Assembly: GCF_003429565.1 (NCBI RefSeq) | Contig: NZ_QUAK01000075.1 | Span: 87,838 to 151,837, forward strand | DNA from: Streptomyces triticagri | GTDB lineage: Bacteria > Actinomycetota > Actinomycetes > Streptomycetales > Streptomycetaceae | DNA: 64,000 nucleotides | Direction of reading: 5' to 3' | Shown here: in pieces, positions 32,471 through 40,365 of the stretch | How positions within the stretch are numbered: position 1 is the first letter of the stretch | Layout: each line of letters opens with the position of its first letter | Translations under genes and position numbers: made by a program | Notes under the pieces: generated by a model | The model's input: the letters and a program-made list of their open reading frames with translations, nothing else | The model's database searches: none | What the model was told of the DNA's origin: nothing

Positions 32471-34015
32471 GTGACGGCGACACCATCGCAGCCGTACACG
32501 CAGCAAGTTGCGCGCCACCGTGAGTCCGCGGGTCCTCTCCCGGCTGCCTCGCTCACCGAGGTCACCGAAATCACCGAGACCACCGGTCTGCGGGCGGCTG
32601 CCCGGTGCCGTACGGCCGCCCGGCGCCGTACGACGGATCGAATTGACTCGGCGCAGACGGCCGCCGTCGGCCGCCCGCGCCGGGCGCACCGACGCGCTGC
32701 CCGTGATGTGCTGGCCCTCATAGCACTTCCCGTGCCCCTCCTGGCGGGCGTGCTTCCGGCAGCGTTCGCCGGAGGGGGTACGCGCCGCTGGTTCGGCGGA
32801 CGGGGCGAGGGCCAGCGTGCCGAAGCTCAGGCGGCCAAGGACGCCGCTGCCGCAGCGTTCTATGAACTCGACACCGCTCAGCGTGATCTGCGCATCTCCA
32901 TCGAGACGATCACCGCGGTCGACGGTACGCCTGCCGCTCAGCGGACGGTCTCCGATTTCGAGGCACTCGGACACCGGATCGACGAGGTCAGCCACCGGTA
33001 TATCGCGGCGGTGGACTCCTACGATCTGGACCGGGACGATCTGGAGGCGTCGGTCGCCGCGCAGGCGAAGACCGAGCTCACCCGGGCGAAGGACGACCTG
33101 GTCAGGGTCAAGCAGGATCTTGACCGTTTCGCTCAGGGACTCGGGCCACTTCTCGACAAGGCGGAGACGCAGCTGGCGCGCCTCGCGCCCGCGGTCGAGC
33201 GGGCCCGCCAGGCACTGCTCGCTGCCAGCACCGCGCTCGACTCGGCACGTAATTCCGGACTGCGCGCCGACGATCTTGCCACTCGCCTCGCGGCTCTCGG
33301 GCCGGAACTGACCAAGCTCAATCAGGGCGCCGGGCGGCACGGCGTGACCGACACGCTGCATCGGGCCGATGAGGTGCTGCGCGAGGCCGAGACGATCAGG
33401 GCCGAGGCCGAGCGGCTTCCCGAGCTGGCAGCCGAGATGGACAAGCGCATCGTTTCGCTGCGTACCCGGGCCCAGGCGTTGACCACCAGGGCGGCTCAGG
33501 TCGACCCGGTGCTCAGTGAGCTGCGGCGTCGCTTCGCCGCCGCCTGTTGGCAGGATCTGCAGCAGGTCCCCGATCAGGCGTCTGCGTCGGTCAAGCAGGC
33601 CGAGCAGCGCCTGGCGGAGGCCCGCAAGGCTCGCGACGAGCAGCGCTGGCCCGATGCGACCGCGCTCCTGAGCACGGTGCGTGCGCTCCTCAATTCGACC
33701 GACGAGGCAGTGTCTGCTGCAGGCGATCGCCTGCAGCAGTTGAATGCGGTCTCCAAGGACCCGGAGCAGGAGATCGAACGCACTCGGTTCGCCATCCGTG
33801 ATGCCCAGCGGCTCGCCATGGCCGGCCGGCACACGCCGGATCCCCAGCATGCCCGGCCGCTGGACGACTCGGTGGCACGTCTGGACCGTGCGATCGCTTC
33901 GCTCCAGGGCCGCCACCCCGACTACTGGCACTTCCTGACGGAGACGGAGGCGGTACGCCAGACCGTGAGCCGGGTCGTCTCGCAGATCCGGGAGGATCGG
34001 GGCATGGGAGCTTGA
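32471..34015 (+). CDS. Membrane-anchored coiled-coil protein
   Basis: The protein of about 514 residues has a basic N-terminus, a hydrophobic segment near residues 65-85 (DVLALIALPVPLLAGVLPAAFA), and a long, almost wholly helical region with heptad patterns (LTRAKDDLVRVKQDLDRFAQGL, ADEVLREAETIRAEAERLPEL, AEQRLAEARKARDEQRW). It may form a coiled-coil rod at the membrane, as in envelope or division-associated proteins. No domain is recognised. GTG 32471 is chosen because GGGAG lies six bases upstream; ATG 32450 is the alternative. Confidence 0.7.
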   Translation: MTATPSQPYTQQVARHRESAGPLPAASLTEVTEITETTGLRAAARCRTAARRRTTDRIDSAQTAAVGRPRRAHRRAARDVLALIALPVPLLAGVLPAAFAGGGTRRWFGGRGEGQRAEAQAAKDAAAAAFYELDTAQRDLRISIETITAVDGTPAAQRTVSDFEALGHRIDEVSHRYIAAVDSYDLDRDDLEASVAAQAKTELTRAKDDLVRVKQDLDRFAQGLGPLLDKAETQLARLAPAVERARQALLAASTALDSARNSGLRADDLATRLAALGPELTKLNQGAGRHGVTDTLHRADEVLREAETIRAEAERLPELAAEMDKRIVSLRTRAQALTTRAAQVDPVLSELRRRFAAACWQDLQQVPDQASASVKQAEQRLAEARKARDEQRWPDATALLSTVRALLNSTDEAVSAAGDRLQQLNAVSKDPEQEIERTRFAIRDAQRLAMAGRHTPDPQHARPLDDSVARLDRAIASLQGRHPDYWHFLTETEAVRQTVSRVVSQIREDRGMGA

Positions 34016-34126
34016 CCGGCGATCCGGAACTCGGTGTGGCGCTCGTCGCTCCGAAGGCGGATCCTGGACATGCGGCGCGTGCAGCGCGCCGGGACAAGCG
34101 GCCTCCGCGACCCGAGGGAGGCGGAC

Positions 34127-34678
34127 ATGGCCACGCAAGCAATTCGCTCCGGTACCAAGCGGCGTATCACCCTCGACGAGCATCTGCCCGTCGACCACCG
34201 CCTCAGCAAGGTCTATCGAATCGGCGCCGGCCTCACCGGTCTGCTGCTGCTCGCCTTCGGCATCCTGGGTCTGATCAACCGGATCGGCTTCTTCGACACC
34301 GGTGGCGACAGCGTGGCCGGTCTGAACACCAACGGTGCACTCAGTGTGCTGTCCATCTGTGTCGGGCTGCTCCTGTTCGCCGGCATGGTGATCGGTGGCA
34401 ACTTCGCGTCGACGCTCAATATGGTCCTCGGCATCGCATTCATCCTGAGTGGCTTCGTCAATCTCGCGCTGCTTGAAACGGGCTTGAACTTCCTCGCCTT
34501 CCGCATCCAGAACGTCCTGTTCAGTTTCGTGGTGGGCGTGCTGCTGATGCTCTTCGGCATGTACGGGCGGGTCGGCAGCGCCCTGCCGCACGACAACCCG
34601 TACTGGATGGCGCGGCACCCCGAGCAGGCCGCCGACGAGCAACGCCGGCGCTCCGGCCGACACCGCCTGCCCGCTTGA
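34127..34678 (+). CDS. DUF4383 membrane protein
   Basis: The 183-residue protein has four hydrophobic segments and the family's central GFFDTGGDSVAGLNTNGALSVLS and NLLFSFVVGVLLMLFGMYGRV-like pattern. The function of DUF4383 proteins is not known. A cytoplasmic N-terminal tail carries DEHLPVDHRLSKVYRIGAGL, and a basic tail ends the protein. Start ATG 34127 is set by GAGGGAGG just before it. Confidence 0.8.
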   Translation: MATQAIRSGTKRRITLDEHLPVDHRLSKVYRIGAGLTGLLLLAFGILGLINRIGFFDTGGDSVAGLNTNGALSVLSICVGLLLFAGMVIGGNFASTLNMVLGIAFILSGFVNLALLETGLNFLAFRIQNVLFSFVVGVLLMLFGMYGRVGSALPHDNPYWMARHPEQAADEQRRRSGRHRLPA

Positions 34679-34952
34679 GGACCGTCCGCCGGGCACCCGA
34701 GCCGCAGCCTCTACTCCGCGGCGCATGAGGCGGGCAGTCGCCTTACGCGTGACATGTGCCGGCCTACCCGCCCGGCCGAGGGCGGCAGTGAGTGCGCACG
34801 TAGAGTTCCGTACACAGGTATGGGTCCGGTCGAGGAGCGCGAGGACAAGTGCTGGGCGCCCTGGGGTCGATCCGGCGGACGGCCCGAGTCGGCCTCGGTG
34901 ACGGTGCCGTGTGCGCCCTCGACTGGTCGGAAGTCCCGAGGAAAGCAGGAGC

Positions 34953-35573
34953 ATGGACTTCAGCAGCGCGTTGCGGACGCGACGGCTCGTCGCCATCGTC
35001 CGCGGCAAGGACCCCGAGGCGTCGTTCAGGACCGTACTGACGCTGGCGGAGGCAGGTGTCGACCTCATCGAGGTGTCGCTGAGCAGCACGGACGCACTTG
35101 CGGTGATCGAACGAGCACGTATCGAACTGGGTGAATCGGCCTGGCTCGGCGCCGGAACCGTGCTCACTGCCGCAGACGCCGAGCGAGCGGCGGCCGCCGG
35201 CGCGAATCTGATCGTCACCCCCGGGCTCGGCCCCGGAGTCAGTACGGCGGTGCAGAGCGGACTGCCCGTGCTGGCCGGAGTACTCACCCCCACCGATGTG
35301 TGCCAGGCCGCCGACTGCGGGGCGACGGCGCTCAAGATCTTCCCTGCGTCCGCGATGGGTGGTCCCTCCTATCTGAAGGCGTTGCGCGCGCCGTTCCCCG
35401 ATGTGCCGTTCGTGCCGGTCGGTGGGGTCGGTGCATCGGAGGCCGCTGACTATCTGCGGCTGGGTGCCGTGGCTGTGGGTGTCGGTTCTCCTCTCGTCGG
35501 GGATGCTGCCGACGGTGGCGATCTGGACGGGCTGCGTCGACGTGCCGCCGAGTTCAAGGCCGTGTGCTCGTGA
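34953..35573 (+). CDS. eda: KDPG/KHG aldolase
   Basis: The 206-residue protein is a class I 2-dehydro-3-deoxyphosphogluconate aldolase. It shows LVAIVRGKDPE, AGVDLIEVSLSST, LGAGTVLTAADAERAAAAGANLIVTPG and the Schiff-base lysine in ALKIFPASAMGGPSYLKAL. It splits KDPG into pyruvate and glyceraldehyde-3-phosphate. Start ATG 34953 follows AGGAG. The stop overlaps the GTG of the next gene, a PfkB sugar kinase, by four bases; together they form the lower steps of a KDG utilisation (Entner-Doudoroff type) route. Confidence 0.9.
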   Translation: MDFSSALRTRRLVAIVRGKDPEASFRTVLTLAEAGVDLIEVSLSSTDALAVIERARIELGESAWLGAGTVLTAADAERAAAAGANLIVTPGLGPGVSTAVQSGLPVLAGVLTPTDVCQAADCGATALKIFPASAMGGPSYLKALRAPFPDVPFVPVGGVGASEAADYLRLGAVAVGVGSPLVGDAADGGDLDGLRRRAAEFKAVCS

Positions 35574-36604
35574 GCGCGGGTGGTCCGTCTGCGGGCCGGG
35601 ATGCTGTACCGGTGTCCGGCGATACCCAGGTGTTCACCTTCGGCGAGACGATGGTGGCCTTGCGCGGGAGCGGACCGCTCCGGCTGGGTGGCTCCCTGGA
35701 TGTGTCGGTGGCCGGTGCCGAGTCCAACGTCGCCATCGGGCTGGCCCGTCTCGGGCACCGAGTGCGATGGGCGGGCGCCGTCGGCGACGACGAAGCCGGT
35801 GAACTGGTGCTGCGCACCCTCCGAGCCGAAGGCGTGGACGTCACCGGGAGCTCCAGGGACTCTTCCGCTCCGACCGGCCTGCTGCTCTTCGAACCTCGAT
35901 TGCCGCAGGTCACACGCGTGCACTATTACCGGTCCGGATCCGCCGGCTCTCGGGTCGACAGCGCTGCCGTAACCGCCGCGTTCACCGACGGCGCGGGCGC
36001 GCCGCCCCGTCTGTTGCACCTGACCGGCATCACGCCGGCCCTCGGGCCGGCACCGCTCGCGGCAGCACGCCAGGCCCTTGAACTGGCCCGCGAGCACGGC
36101 GTGCAGGTCTGTCTCGACGTCAACTTCCGCTCCCGGCTGTGGAACGAGGCCGATGCGGCGGCCGTGCTGCGCGACTGGATGCCGTACGTCGATGTGCTGA
36201 TCGCCTCCGACGACGAACTTCCGCTGTGTCTGTCCGTCTCCCGGGACGGAGCATCCGCCGCCGGCAAGGATCCGGCGGAGATGCACGCCGACCAACTGCT
36301 GTCGCAGGGGGTACGCGAGGTCGTCGTGAAGCTCGGTGCGGCGGGGGCGACGGCGTACACGGCGGAAGGCAGCGTGCACAGGCCGGCCCGATCCGTGGAA
36401 GCTGTCGATCCGGTCGGTGCCGGAGACGCTTTCGTCGCCGGGTACGTGTCCGCGCTGCTCGACGGTGCTGGCGTGACCGGCAGGCTGGAGCGTGCGGTCA
36501 CCACAGGAGCGTTCGCCGTGGCTTCGCACGGGGACTGGGAGGGCGCTCCCACTCGGTCCGAGCTCGCACTCCTCGGTGCGGAGTCGGGCACTGTGGTGCG
36601 CTGA
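35570..36604 (+). CDS. kdgK: PfkB-family sugar kinase, probable 2-keto-3-deoxygluconate kinase
   Basis: The 344-residue protein is a ribokinase-type kinase: FTFGETMVALRG, SVAGAESNVAIGLARLGHRVRWAG (signature 1) and DPVGAGDAFVAGY (signature 2, with the catalytic aspartate). Coupling to the aldolase by a GTGA overlap supports 2-keto-3-deoxygluconate as the substrate, giving KDPG for the aldolase. The GTG at 35570 is chosen for this overlap; the conserved part begins near residue 20. Confidence 0.88.
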   Translation: MSAGGPSAGRDAVPVSGDTQVFTFGETMVALRGSGPLRLGGSLDVSVAGAESNVAIGLARLGHRVRWAGAVGDDEAGELVLRTLRAEGVDVTGSSRDSSAPTGLLLFEPRLPQVTRVHYYRSGSAGSRVDSAAVTAAFTDGAGAPPRLLHLTGITPALGPAPLAAARQALELAREHGVQVCLDVNFRSRLWNEADAAAVLRDWMPYVDVLIASDDELPLCLSVSRDGASAAGKDPAEMHADQLLSQGVREVVVKLGAAGATAYTAEGSVHRPARSVEAVDPVGAGDAFVAGYVSALLDGAGVTGRLERAVTTGAFAVASHGDWEGAPTRSELALLGAESGTVVR

Positions 36605-36701
36605 CAGTCCGTCGAACATCACGGTCCCTCCGTACTCGGTCTCGATCGACTGCGTCCTGTGTGGCGTTCCCGCCGGGCGAGCGGGCGGTTAGCCTGTGGG
36701 C

Positions 36702-36926
36702 ATGCCCCGTTATGAATTCCGCTGCCGGAGCTGCGGCGACACCTTCGAGGTCAGCCGCCCCATGTCCCAGTCCTCCGCGCCGGCGGACTGCCCCTCCGGT
36801 CACACGGACACGGTGAAGCTGCTGTCCACGGTCGCTGTAGGGAGCACAGCCGGCTCGGGCGGCGCTTCCGCCCCGGCCGCCGGCGGCGGGGGCGGCGGTT
36901 GTTGCGGTGGAGGTTGCTGCGGTTGA
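36702..36926 (+). CDS. FmdB-family zinc-ribbon protein
   Basis: The 74-residue protein starts MPRYEFRCRSCGDTFE with the first CxxC knuckle. The second knuckle reads CPSGHTD, so only one cysteine and a histidine are available, a variant of the usual pair. The tail is glycine-rich and ends GGGGCCGGGCCG. FmdB-like proteins are small putative regulators. It converges on the response regulator gene. Confidence 0.8.
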   Translation: MPRYEFRCRSCGDTFEVSRPMSQSSAPADCPSGHTDTVKLLSTVAVGSTAGSGGASAPAAGGGGGGCCGGGCCG

Positions 36927-36965
36927 CCGCGGCGCCCCTTCGTCGGCTCGAGGGGTCGGCCGCTG

Positions 36966-37610
36966 TCAGGTGCCCAGGTATCGGAGCACCGCGAGTACTC
37001 GCCGTGAGTACCCCGCCGTGCCGGTCAGTTCCAACTTGTCGAAGATCGCGTTGATGTGCTTCTCCACAGCGCTCTGGGACACATGCAGCCGCTTGGCGAT
37101 GGCCGCGTTTGTGTGCCCCTGGGCCATCTCGGCCAGAACGCCGCGTTCCCTGGAAGTCAGGCGTGAGAGAAGGTCCGTGTGTGCGGAGCGGCCGAGGAGT
37201 TGTCGCACCACATCGGGGTCGAAGGCCGCCCGGCCCTGGCCCACCCGCTCCAGGGCGTCGAGGAACTCGTCGACCTGAACCACACGGTCCTTCAACAGAT
37301 ATCCCACCCCTTCGGACTCCCCCGTCAACAGCTCGGTGGCGAACCTCCGCTCGACATACTGCGACAACACCAGAACACCGATCCCCGGCCAGCGTTCTCT
37401 GATCTCCAGGGCTGCCCGCAGCCCTTCGTCGGTGTGTGTGGGCGGCATTCGGACGTCGGCCACGACCACATCAGGACGCTGCTCGGACACTGCCTCGATC
37501 AGCTTCTCGGCGTCGCCGACAGCCGCGAGAACCTCATGCCCCTCCTCGACCAGCAATCGAATCAGGCCTTCGCGCAGCAGAGTTGAGTCTTCCGCGAGGA
37601 TCAGACGCAC
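36966..37610 (-). CDS. NarL/LuxR-type response regulator
   Basis: The 214-residue protein has a receiver domain with phosphoacceptor D52 (VVVADVRMPP) and LKD lysine (YLLKDRVVQ), and a C-terminal LuxR helix-turn-helix (LTSRERGVLAEMAQGHTNAAIAKRLHVSQSAVEKHINAIFDKL). It begins with GTG 37610 and overlaps the end of the kinase gene by ten bases, so the two are translated in sequence from one message. Confidence 0.92.
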   Translation of the reverse strand: MRLILAEDSTLLREGLIRLLVEEGHEVLAAVGDAEKLIEAVSEQRPDVVVADVRMPPTHTDEGLRAALEIRERWPGIGVLVLSQYVERRFATELLTGESEGVGYLLKDRVVQVDEFLDALERVGQGRAAFDPDVVRQLLGRSAHTDLLSRLTSRERGVLAEMAQGHTNAAIAKRLHVSQSAVEKHINAIFDKLELTGTAGYSRRVLAVLRYLGT

Positions 37611-38740
37611 GGCAGCTCCGCTGTGATGATCGTCGGCCCACCCCGAGGGCTGTTCACCGCAAGTCTCCCATCGAGCGCGGCCAGGCGCTGGGCCAAGCCG
37701 ATCAAGCCGCTTCCCGAGGAGTCCGCCCCTCCTTTGCCGTTGTCCTCGATGCACAGGACGAAGCGGGAATCCTCCTCTCTGACGTCGACCCGTATCAGGC
37801 TCGCCTCGGAATGCTTGAGGGCGTTGGTGACGGCCTCCGACACCACGAAGTACGCGACGGTCGCCACGGGCCGACGTGGCTCGGCGGCTATCTCGTACGT
37901 CAGAGCCACTTCGATCGTCGACCGCTCGACCACGGTCTCCAACGCCGCCCGTAGACCTGCTTCGTCGAGCGCCGTGGGATAGACCCGCCAGGCCACCTCG
38001 CGCAGTTCGGTGAGCGCGTGTCTGCTCTCCTCGTGTGCCTGGCGCAGGAGTTCGGCCGATCGGTCGGGATCCTGACCGCGCACCGCACGGCCCAACAACA
38101 TGCCGAGCGCCACCAGTCTCTGCTGCACTCCGTCGTGCAGATCTCTTTCGATGCGACGTCGTTCATCGTGGACGGCTTCCACTACACCGGCTCGGCTCAC
38201 GGCGAGCTCCTCGATACGGCGCTGCAGTTCTTCCTGCCGGCTCGGGCCCAGGAACCGCCGCGCCAACTTCCGCTCCAATGTGGCGACTCCGAGCACGCCC
38301 TGGACGGCGAGAAAGAGAAGGAACAGACCGGCACAGCCGGTGACGAGCAACGTGACGGGGTATCGCACATCAGGTATGAACCAGCCGATGATCACCAAGG
38401 AGCCGTAGCCCGCGCCGAGGATCACGCTGAACAGGACCACCGCGCCGAGCACCCCCAACGGCCAGCGCGTGGCGATGTAGCTCAGAGCTTGCGCGTCCGG
38501 GTACGCGGGGGAGCACTGTATGCCCAGGAAGGTGCCGAGTCTGCGCCGATGGGCCTCTGCGAGCCTTCTGGCGAGGTGCCCGACCTGTCTCTGTACTACG
38601 CGCCGCGGTCCGGGCCAGGTCTGCACGAACAGCAGGGCCAGTGCGGACAGCAGCACGAAGACCACTTCGGCGACCACCGCTACGGCGCCGAGCCCCAGTC
38701 CTGCTGCGAGCCGCAACCCGCTTCGTGCCATTGCTTTCAT
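37601..38740 (-). CDS. NarL-type sensor histidine kinase
   Basis: The 379-residue protein has several membrane segments in the N-terminal half (SALALLFV; VVLFSVILGAGYGSLVIIGWF; PVTLLVTGCAGLFLLFL), then a HisKA_3 domain with the phospho-accepting histidine in RRRIERDLHDGVQQRLVAL and an ATPase domain (VSEAVTNALKHSEA, DNGKGG). ATG 38740 is chosen because the upstream GTG at 38776 abuts an inverted repeat; neither has a good ribosome site. It is divergent from the dedA gene at 38874, a possible target. Confidence 0.88.
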   Translation of the reverse strand: MKAMARSGLRLAAGLGLGAVAVVAEVVFVLLSALALLFVQTWPGPRRVVQRQVGHLARRLAEAHRRRLGTFLGIQCSPAYPDAQALSYIATRWPLGVLGAVVLFSVILGAGYGSLVIIGWFIPDVRYPVTLLVTGCAGLFLLFLAVQGVLGVATLERKLARRFLGPSRQEELQRRIEELAVSRAGVVEAVHDERRRIERDLHDGVQQRLVALGMLLGRAVRGQDPDRSAELLRQAHEESRHALTELREVAWRVYPTALDEAGLRAALETVVERSTIEVALTYEIAAEPRRPVATVAYFVVSEAVTNALKHSEASLIRVDVREEDSRFVLCIEDNGKGGADSSGSGLIGLAQRLAALDGRLAVNSPRGGPTIITAELPCV

Positions 38741-38776
38741 GATCAGGCACGTTAGCGGGACGATCCGGCCGAGCAC

Positions 38777-38794
38777 ATTGCGGAAAACCGCAAT
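38777..38794. promoter_or_regulatory. Inverted repeat between the kinase and dedA genes
   Basis: Arms ATTGCGG and CCGCAAT flank an AAAA loop with no mismatch. It lies in the short divergent region and may bind the response regulator or form a hairpin in a leader. A related CTTGCGGTTGG lies 40 bases further right. Confidence 0.5.
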
Positions 38795-38873
38795 CCTCGG
38801 CTGCGGTGCACACCACCAACTTCTTGCGGTTGGCTTCAGTGTGCCTTCAGCTGCGATTTCCTAGCCTGGCTGC

Positions 38874-39557
38874 ATGATCGAAAGCACGGCACCTCACTGG
38901 ATCAACAGCCTGATGGACACGCTCGGAGCGCCGGGCGCGGGCCTCGCGATCGCCATGGAGAACATCTTCCCGCCCTTGCCCAGCGAAGTGATCCTGCCTC
39001 TCACGGGATTCGCGGCGAGCACAGGGGAGATGAACCTCGCGGCCGCGTTGCTGTGGACAACGGCGGGATCGGTGCTTGGCGCCCTCGCTCTGTACGGCCT
39101 CGGGGCGCTGTTCGGCCGCGACCGCATCATCGCGGTCGCCTCACGACTCCCCCTGGTCAAGGTCTCCGACATAGAAAGGACGGAAGCCTGGTTCGCCCGC
39201 CACGGCCGCAAGGCGGTCTTCTTCGGCCGCATGGTCCCGATCTTCCGCAGCTTGATCTCGGTACCCGCAGGTGTGGAGCGGATGCCCCTGCCGATGTTCC
39301 TGTTGCTCACGACGCTGGGCAGCGCGATATGGAACACCGTGTTCGTCCTTGCCGGCTATCTCCTCGGCGACAACTGGGCGCAGGTGACGGGCTATGTGTC
39401 CGCCTATTCGACCGTGGTTCTCGGAGGCGCGGCGCTGGTCGTGCTGACGTTCATCGGGACGCGAATACTCAAGCGCCCCGGCCGTGGCCGGCGGCGCGCA
39501 GGAACTCACGCAGAATCTGCTCGCCAGCAGCCACTCCCTGTTCGTCGAGAACCGTGA
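38874..39557 (+). CDS. DedA-family membrane protein
   Basis: The 227-residue protein is a typical DedA flippase-like protein: the re-entrant ENIFPPLPSEVILPLTGFAA, GSVLGALALYGLGALFGR, and FARHGRKAVFFGRMVPIFRSLISVPAGVERM, the most conserved part of the family. It probably transports a lipid carrier. It ends in a basic tail. Its last 89 bases overlap the convergent HAD phosphatase gene, the longest such overlap in the window. Confidence 0.9.
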   Translation: MIESTAPHWINSLMDTLGAPGAGLAIAMENIFPPLPSEVILPLTGFAASTGEMNLAAALLWTTAGSVLGALALYGLGALFGRDRIIAVASRLPLVKVSDIERTEAWFARHGRKAVFFGRMVPIFRSLISVPAGVERMPLPMFLLLTTLGSAIWNTVFVLAGYLLGDNWAQVTGYVSAYSTVVLGGAALVVLTFIGTRILKRPGRGRRRAGTHAESARQQPLPVRREP

Positions 39558-40365
39558 GGTTCGGTGCACGCCACCCGGAGTCGGCGAGTTCGCCGTGGCC
39601 GGGCCGCCAGGCGCGGTCCGCGGCGAGCAGCAGGTCGGCGTCGAGGAGCGAGTCTCCGGCGGCGAGGGTGAGTTCGACATCAGTGCGGCGGGCGACCTCG
39701 CGCATCGCGGCGCTCTTGGTGAGCGGTTGCGGTACGGCGTAGATCTTCCGGCCCTGAAGTGACACGGTCCATCCACGGGGTTCGACCCATGCGGCGAGCT
39801 CCTTGACCCAGCCCTCGGGCAGCAGGGCACGCTCCACGACCAGGTAGGCGAAGAGGTCTTCGGCCACGCGCTCCTTCAGGAGCCAGGCGGGGTCGGCGGT
39901 GCGCCGCAAGTGGGTGCGGATCTCGTCGAGGGAGGCGCACTCGTCAGCCAGACGCCGGCGTACGTGACGCTGCCAGTCCGGGTCGGACTCACCGTCGACC
40001 AGGAGGTGCCCTCCATTGGCGCAGATGGCGAACTGCGGTGCCGGGCCAGGAAGGTGGATGCGCCGGTACTGCTCACGAGTACGGGTGGTGGTGGGCACGA
40101 AGACGGTGGTGCGGGCGAGCTCGGCAAAGAGCTCGGCAGCGTCCTCGGTGAGGTAGGACAACGGCTTGCGGTCATAGATCTCGACGCAGAGCAGCCGGGG
40201 TGCAGAGGCGTCGGGCACGGACAACTGGAGGGCTGGTGCCGAGTAGATGAGTGTGCGGTCGAGGTCGCTCGCGACCAATGTGCCGGCCGTGGGCCGGGCG
40301 GAGTCACGTGGACTCGCCGCGAGTGTTCGCGGAGCTGACCGAGGGGGGAAGGGCCGGTTGTTCAC
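39469..40365 (-). CDS. HAD phosphatase of the Ter biosynthetic operon
   Basis: The 298-residue protein is a HAD hydrolase of the sucrose-phosphatase-like type: motif I is LVASDLDRTLI (D34, D36), and the end has ELTLAAGDSLLDADLLLAADRAW (motif IV). Its ATG overlaps the stop of the phosphoribosyltransferase gene (four bases), so it is the last gene of the operon. In published comparative genomics of Ter systems such a phosphatase accompanies PRTase-TRSP and lyase genes proposed to make a nucleoside-like metabolite; the product is not known. Confidence 0.85.
   Translation of the reverse strand: MNNRPFPPRSAPRTLAASPRDSARPTAGTLVASDLDRTLIYSAPALQLSVPDASAPRLLCVEIYDRKPLSYLTEDAAELFAELARTTVFVPTTTRTREQYRRIHLPGPAPQFAICANGGHLLVDGESDPDWQRHVRRRLADECASLDEIRTHLRRTADPAWLLKERVAEDLFAYLVVERALLPEGWVKELAAWVEPRGWTVSLQGRKIYAVPQPLTKSAAMREVARRTDVELTLAAGDSLLDADLLLAADRAWRPGHGELADSGWRAPNLTVLDEQGVAAGEQILREFLRAAGHGRGA

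Noticed and set aside
32393..35335. Minus-strand open frame across three plus-strand genes
   Set aside because: It crosses gene boundaries of the coiled-coil, DUF4383 and aldolase genes and has no recognisable domain.
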